From Desulfonatronum sp. SC1 (GTDB lineage Bacteria; Desulfobacterota; Desulfovibrionia; Desulfovibrionales; Desulfonatronaceae): a stretch of DNA of 64,000 nucleotides. Below, in pieces: positions 63,707 through 64,000 of this stretch. The stretch is taken from NCBI RefSeq assembly GCF_003046795.1, contig NZ_PZKN01000011.1:1-64000 (forward strand), read 5' to 3'. The position numbers and the translations under genes were made by a program. Every line of letters begins with the position of its first letter. Position 1 is the first letter of the stretch. The notes beneath the pieces were generated by a model, which saw nothing but the letters and a program-made list of their open reading frames with translations, was not told where the DNA came from and did no database searches.

Positions 63707-64000
63707 GTGTTCTCGGTTAACGACTTGGTAGTATACCCGGCACAAGGTGTTGGAAAAATCGAGAAAATCGAAAGTCAGGAAATCGGGGGTTGTCAAACCA
63801 ACCTGTACATTATCCGTATCTTGAACAACAATGTTATGGTCATGGTTCCCGTGCACAACGCCGCCAACGTCGGCCTGCGTGCTTTATGCACCAGCGAGCA
63901 GGGCGAAGCCATGTTGGTATACATCCGGGATCGATCCGACTTTACCGGATATACTGGACAGAATTGGAACCGAAGATACCGGGAGTACTCGGAAAAACTT
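63707..64000 (+). CDS. CarD/CdnL-type RNA polymerase-binding regulator, 5' part
   Basis: The first 98 codons of a gene running off the window. GTG 63707 is chosen: AGGAG (63694-63698) lies eight bases upstream and the protein begins FSVNDLVVYPAQGVGKIE, the standard CarD N-terminus of the Tudor-like RNAP-interaction domain. GTG 63701 and in-frame ATG 63671 would add residues. CarD/CdnL stabilises open complexes at rRNA and other promoters. Confidence 0.9.
   Translation, partial: MFSVNDLVVYPAQGVGKIEKIESQEIGGCQTNLYIIRILNNNVMVMVPVHNAANVGLRALCTSEQGEAMLVYIRDRSDFTGYTGQNWNRRYREYSEKL

Overview
The window reads as chromosome of a Gram-negative sulfate-reducing deltaproteobacterium of the Desulfovibrionales (Desulfonatronum/Desulfovibrio-like). 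The evidence is a selenocysteine-containing periplasmic FdhAB formate dehydrogenase, a type IV pilus pilMNOPQ set, CydDC, and the block ispE - tRNA-Gln - prs - rplY - pth - carD, which I recall from this order. The taxonomic call is inference from gene content. No rRNA, CRISPR array or prophage is visible.

Layout. 0.2-1.8 kb: a HAD phosphatase and a Trm112-like protein. 1.8-7.4 kb: a partly decayed signal-transduction region with a long inverted repeat, a cheW/mcp deletion chimera, a frameshifted hybrid histidine kinase, an Hpt relic and an intact HTH-PAS-histidine kinase. 7.5-10.1 kb: a beta-barrel protein, a metallophosphoesterase and exonuclease III. 10.1-13.6 kb: cydDC (minus strand). 13.7-17 kb: lemA - M48 protease - TumE-type toxin/antitoxin pair, all overlapping. 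17-18.8 kb: a hydrolase and a zinc-dependent phospholipase C-like protein. 18.9-21.9 kb: a DUF485/acetate-type symporter/DUF294 module. 22.2-29 kb: a biotin operon (birA-bioB-bioA-bioF-bioG::bioC-bioD) behind a BirA operator, with a base composition unlike its neighbours. 29.3-34.9 kb: a second sodium:solute symporter module (cNMP-CBS-DUF294, DEDD exonuclease, DUF4212, symporter), with a dead duplicate of the symporter tail beside it. 35.3-39.2 kb: cvpA, mazG, two small genes, cmk and hisC. 39.4-44.2 kb: pilQPONM. 44.3-46.3 kb: a universal stress protein, an IS1595-like protein without a recognisable catalytic triad, and a doubtful small gene. 46.3-50.1 kb: fdhA (in-frame UGA = Sec) and fdhB. 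50.2-57.6 kb: a minus-strand operon joining a periplasmic ligand-binding lipoprotein, a histidine kinase with a Cys-rich HAMP insert, a receiver-STAS regulator, an exported CxxC thioredoxin-like protein, a membrane GAF-rhodanese protein and a MauE/DoxX protein. 57.7-64 kb: a lipoprotein, DegP-like protease, ispE, tRNA-Gln, prs, rplY, pth and the start of carD.

The strongest candidate for an undescribed system is the 50.6-57.6 kb operon. Its gene order suggests that a ligand and/or redox signal is sensed in the periplasm and passed through a phosphorelay with a STAS output, alongside a dedicated periplasmic thiol branch. The bioG::bioC fusion inside an apparently acquired, self-regulated biotin operon is the second point of interest.
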